From positions 15,631,700-15,695,699 of the forward strand of contig OW285191.1 in assembly GCA_935421135.1 (NCBI GenBank): a stretch of DNA of 64,000 nt, in the 5' to 3' direction. Source of the DNA: Bugulina stolonifera. Lineage: Eukaryota > Bryozoa > Gymnolaemata > Cheilostomatida > Bugulidae. The notes under the pieces are model-generated. The model did not search any database, had not been told where the DNA came from, and was given only the letters and a program-made list of their open reading frames with translations. Made by a program: the position numbers and the translations under genes. Of this stretch, positions 61,001-64,000 are shown in pieces (within the stretch, counting starts at the first letter, position 1; the number at the start of each line of letters is the position of its first letter).

Positions 61001-64000
61001 GTAAATATCAAGTGAAAGGGCAGAGTGCCAAAGGCCGTCTCCTATATAGCAGTGCTCAAGTAATGCTATGAAACACGACTGTAACAGGGTTGCTGGGTCA
61101 GTCAGTGTGCTATAGCATAACCTAAGGAAGTTGCACATACACTTATAGACCATATAGATACACATTATATCTACAGCTATATAAAACTATCATTAAAGCC
61201 ACATAAGTTTGAAGTCATATATACAAGTTATACACACACAAGCATAGGTGTAGCTGAGTAGAGTACAGCTGACATTATATCTCTATATTGTGTGAACATG
61301 TATCAACTGTCCCTTGTATTGTATAGTAAAGGTAGTCAAGTCAATGTATTAATCAAGATGCTCTGTTAGATAGTGTTATAGATAACTCACTCAGTCACTA
61401 GATGTAACAAGCAAGGTTCACTGGTTTACTTGATATGTGAAAGTTGAACCTAGTGATATATAAACAATATGGCAGATGTGCTTCATGTCCACATGGAGGT
61501 ACCAGCTGGATCCTGTTTAACTATATAATAACATAGTAGACCTACTAGGGATAGGCCATCACTAATATAGCTACTACTGTACAGTACTAGCATGCCCGTA
61601 GTGGGCACACTCCCACTACTACTAGTCCAGTGCTACTACCACCTACTGAGGTTATGTCCATGTGTAACTCATAACCGCAAACATAATTAATTACAACCTA
61701 CATTTTGTAGTCATGCTGTGGTAGAGTATCTACGAAGTAGTAAAGTAGCAATGAAGGGGACCGGGACCATGAAGGAGGCCTGAGTAACCACAGGCTAAGT
61801 AGGAGACAGACTACATGGTAACAAACAACAAACAGGGTAGAATCTCCCAATACCAGATTTATCACGGCTTATACTACCAAAACTCAACAAGGAAAGTCAG
61901 AAATGAAGGATTCCCAAGAGCTATAAAATAACACCCACATGTAAATGGGTAAGACCAGCTAACACCAACAAATCGAATCATTCAATGGTGTCATAATACA
62001 TGGAAATTCTGGCTCATAATCTCAATGGAAAATCTGTTTCACAAACCCAGACATCAATGCCCAAACTACTAAATCAGTTGTAAACTGCTGTGTGGCATGA
62101 ACAGCTCCCTTCCAGGTCAATCTGGTACAATACAGACACTTTACCAATAGTGGTTGGTAACTAGACATCTTACAACATACATTTTCCCACTGTCATTTAC
62201 CAACAGCCCCACATTCGGCTATTGTGTGATAGTTCCAGTTGTCCACTAACAGAACAAGAGAAGGTTTGATAATTGATATTTCAACAAAGAGTATAGCAGA
62301 ACATAGTACATGCACTGCAATATTAAACCATGTATAGCAGAATAATCTTTCCCTGCAGGAAACAACTGGGGCCCGCAGTCTCCTGGCACTTGGTTAGAAT
62401 CCAACTACATGTAACAAGAACCAACTCAAAACAACCTACTGGATAATATAAAATAAAAATATATAGATAGAGAAGGCGCAACAGTCAATTCTGCAACTCA
62501 AACTACTAAATGCATATTTCATAAATTATGGATATGATAGAACTCGAAAATCAGAATTCAACTGGAAAGACTTGATAAAAGTTAGACAATCCTTATCCAC
62601 CATGAACAACATACAGCATAGCATACATGTAGCAACAAAACCACATAGATGTATCTAATATTCATATAGGTCTATAAAAAGTCTATGTCACAAAATATAC
62701 ATGCAGCTGCATATATAACTTGACCCACACTCATCTCAAAAACACAAACCTGTTCAAGATGTTAAAAACCATGTGCCTAGGACACTGGGAAATCATTAAA
62801 CAAAACAGCCTTACAACATTGTCATAGCACATACCTCTATCATTTTCCTCAGTTAGGTAGCATTCAAGTAGTTGTAATGCTTCTAATTATAAACTATTGA
62901 CAATTGCAGTCTCCCTGAACTGATAAACGTGCGACTGTGGAATGGCTTTATCATACAGATACACCTATATACTACCTACTACTACTTGCCCATCTTCCTC
63001 TGATGGGTGCCACCAATTAGTGAATTGAACAGCCAATCAGAAGTCGTTTAGTAGGACATGTGATGAGCAATACCATAGCAACGGCATTTCATTGGTGTTT
63101 GGTTACTAGGTAACTGAACCTATCACCTTAACAACGAGGGGTTCTCTCAAGGCTAGCTGCGCACTAATATCCTACTACATGTATAATAGCTAGTAGTAGA
63201 CAACTAACACAGGGAACTAGTTCTAAACGCAACACTTCAAAAATAACTACATCATTCAAAGCTCATTTTACACCAAAACCAAAATTCAACCTAATTTACT
63301 ATATTATTAGTGTTATGCAATATTTTTAAACCATATAAAAACTATTGTAGATAAAAGAGAAAGTAGTAGCCTACAAGATTGACACATTTTATTTGCTTCC
63401 TGATATTGCAGTAACTATCCTGTATTATCAGAAGAAAACAGTTTGCCTCTGATAATGATAACAAAATGCCTCTAGTGGCACTTTTAAATGTTAAATGATA
63501 TACCCAGACTAACTTGTAGATATCAAGAAAATAATTACAATAAATCCCCATCACAGCACAAGCACATCTGAATGCACACTGGCACTTCGGCACATTTACA
63601 AATTATTACAGTATATTAGCTTGAAATAGAAATTACAGCACATGAAATTCAATATCTTTTGCCAAGAATTTTGCTAGCATAACGCATAGAACATTATTTG
63701 TTCCGAGAAAACACACATAAATCAGGTAATGGTTTTACAACATGTAGCATAGGATTGCTAAGTTATATGTGATTGATGGGCTCAGCGCAACCAAACCCCT
63801 TTATTATTAGGGCTTTGATTGTAATAAAGAAGCCAGTAATTTGAAACAAAGTGAAAACAAAAGTCAAAATCTTATAAACAAGTTGACTAAAATGAATGGT
63901 ACAAATTCCTATGCTTATGGCAACACTGTAATACCATACCATATAAGGTGATAGCCTATTACCTTATTTAGCACATGGGATTAGAAGTTAGAACCATAGT
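58083..64000. other. Region upstream of FoxN2/3, no convincing gene
   Basis: No exon that I can defend over about 5.9 kb. It contains a local GC-rich patch at 60840-60900 with the 17-base palindrome GAAACGCCGGCCGTTTC (60863-60879), and a block at 63020-63125 with CCAAT and X-box-like motifs. Either could be the promoter of FoxN2/3 or of a gene beyond the window. Confidence 0.4.

Noticed and set aside
61471..61503. ATGGCAGATGTGCTTCATG start-like exon ending at GAG|GTACC
   Set aside because: Only about 11 codons; no following exon could be found.
62836..62890. Short minus-strand exon-like frame (ALQLLECYLTEEND) between an acceptor and a donor
   Set aside because: Attractive codon pattern and splice signals, but a single 48-base exon with no partner exon that I could join.

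Overview
The window is nuclear DNA of an animal. It is AT-rich, with short GT-AG introns, many intronic and intergenic minisatellites, and metazoan gene families. A demosponge or another early-branching marine invertebrate would fit the compact intron-rich genes and repeat style, but this is an inference. All gene models were built by hand from reading frame, splice-site consensus and phase continuity. There is no transcript evidence.

Layout. 1-3047 (minus): two tandem RING-finger genes, the first cut by the window edge; the second is a single 523-aa ORF with a RING, a possible beta-propeller and a C-terminal membrane anchor. 5453-13921 (plus): a 15-exon gene for a secreted 708-aa protein that I do not recognise. 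15286-23884 (plus): MCM5, 16 coding exons, complete, with E2F-like sites upstream and a 1.6-kb hAT-like element in intron 14. 24872-26480 (minus): a YPEL5-type Yippee gene, 3 exons, convergent with MCM5. 26481-37796: gene-poor, holding two solo LTRs, a LINE reverse-transcriptase relic and satellites. 37797/39644-45436 (plus): a YeeE/YedE-family membrane protein, related to bacterial sulfur-compound transporters. 48359-55424 (minus): a forkhead gene of the FoxN2/N3 class, 12 coding exons. 55425-64000: its presumed upstream intron or promoter region, with the second hAT-like copy and no further convincing gene.

The genes do not form one pathway. MCM5 (replication licensing), YPEL5-like and FoxN2/3-like are conserved nuclear or cell-cycle genes. 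The secreted protein and the YeeE/YedE protein are the less ordinary ones.

The most unusual pattern is that minisatellites sit on or beside splice junctions. In three introns the tandem unit contains the exon end plus the 5' splice site, so the donor is copied in array. In one intron the array runs into the 3' splice site, and in several more the array starts within tens of bases of a donor. MCM5 intron 5 uses a GC donor followed by repeat units that carry canonical GT donors. A second useful result is a pair of nearly identical 1.6-kb elements with matching termini and perfect, different 8-bp target duplications.
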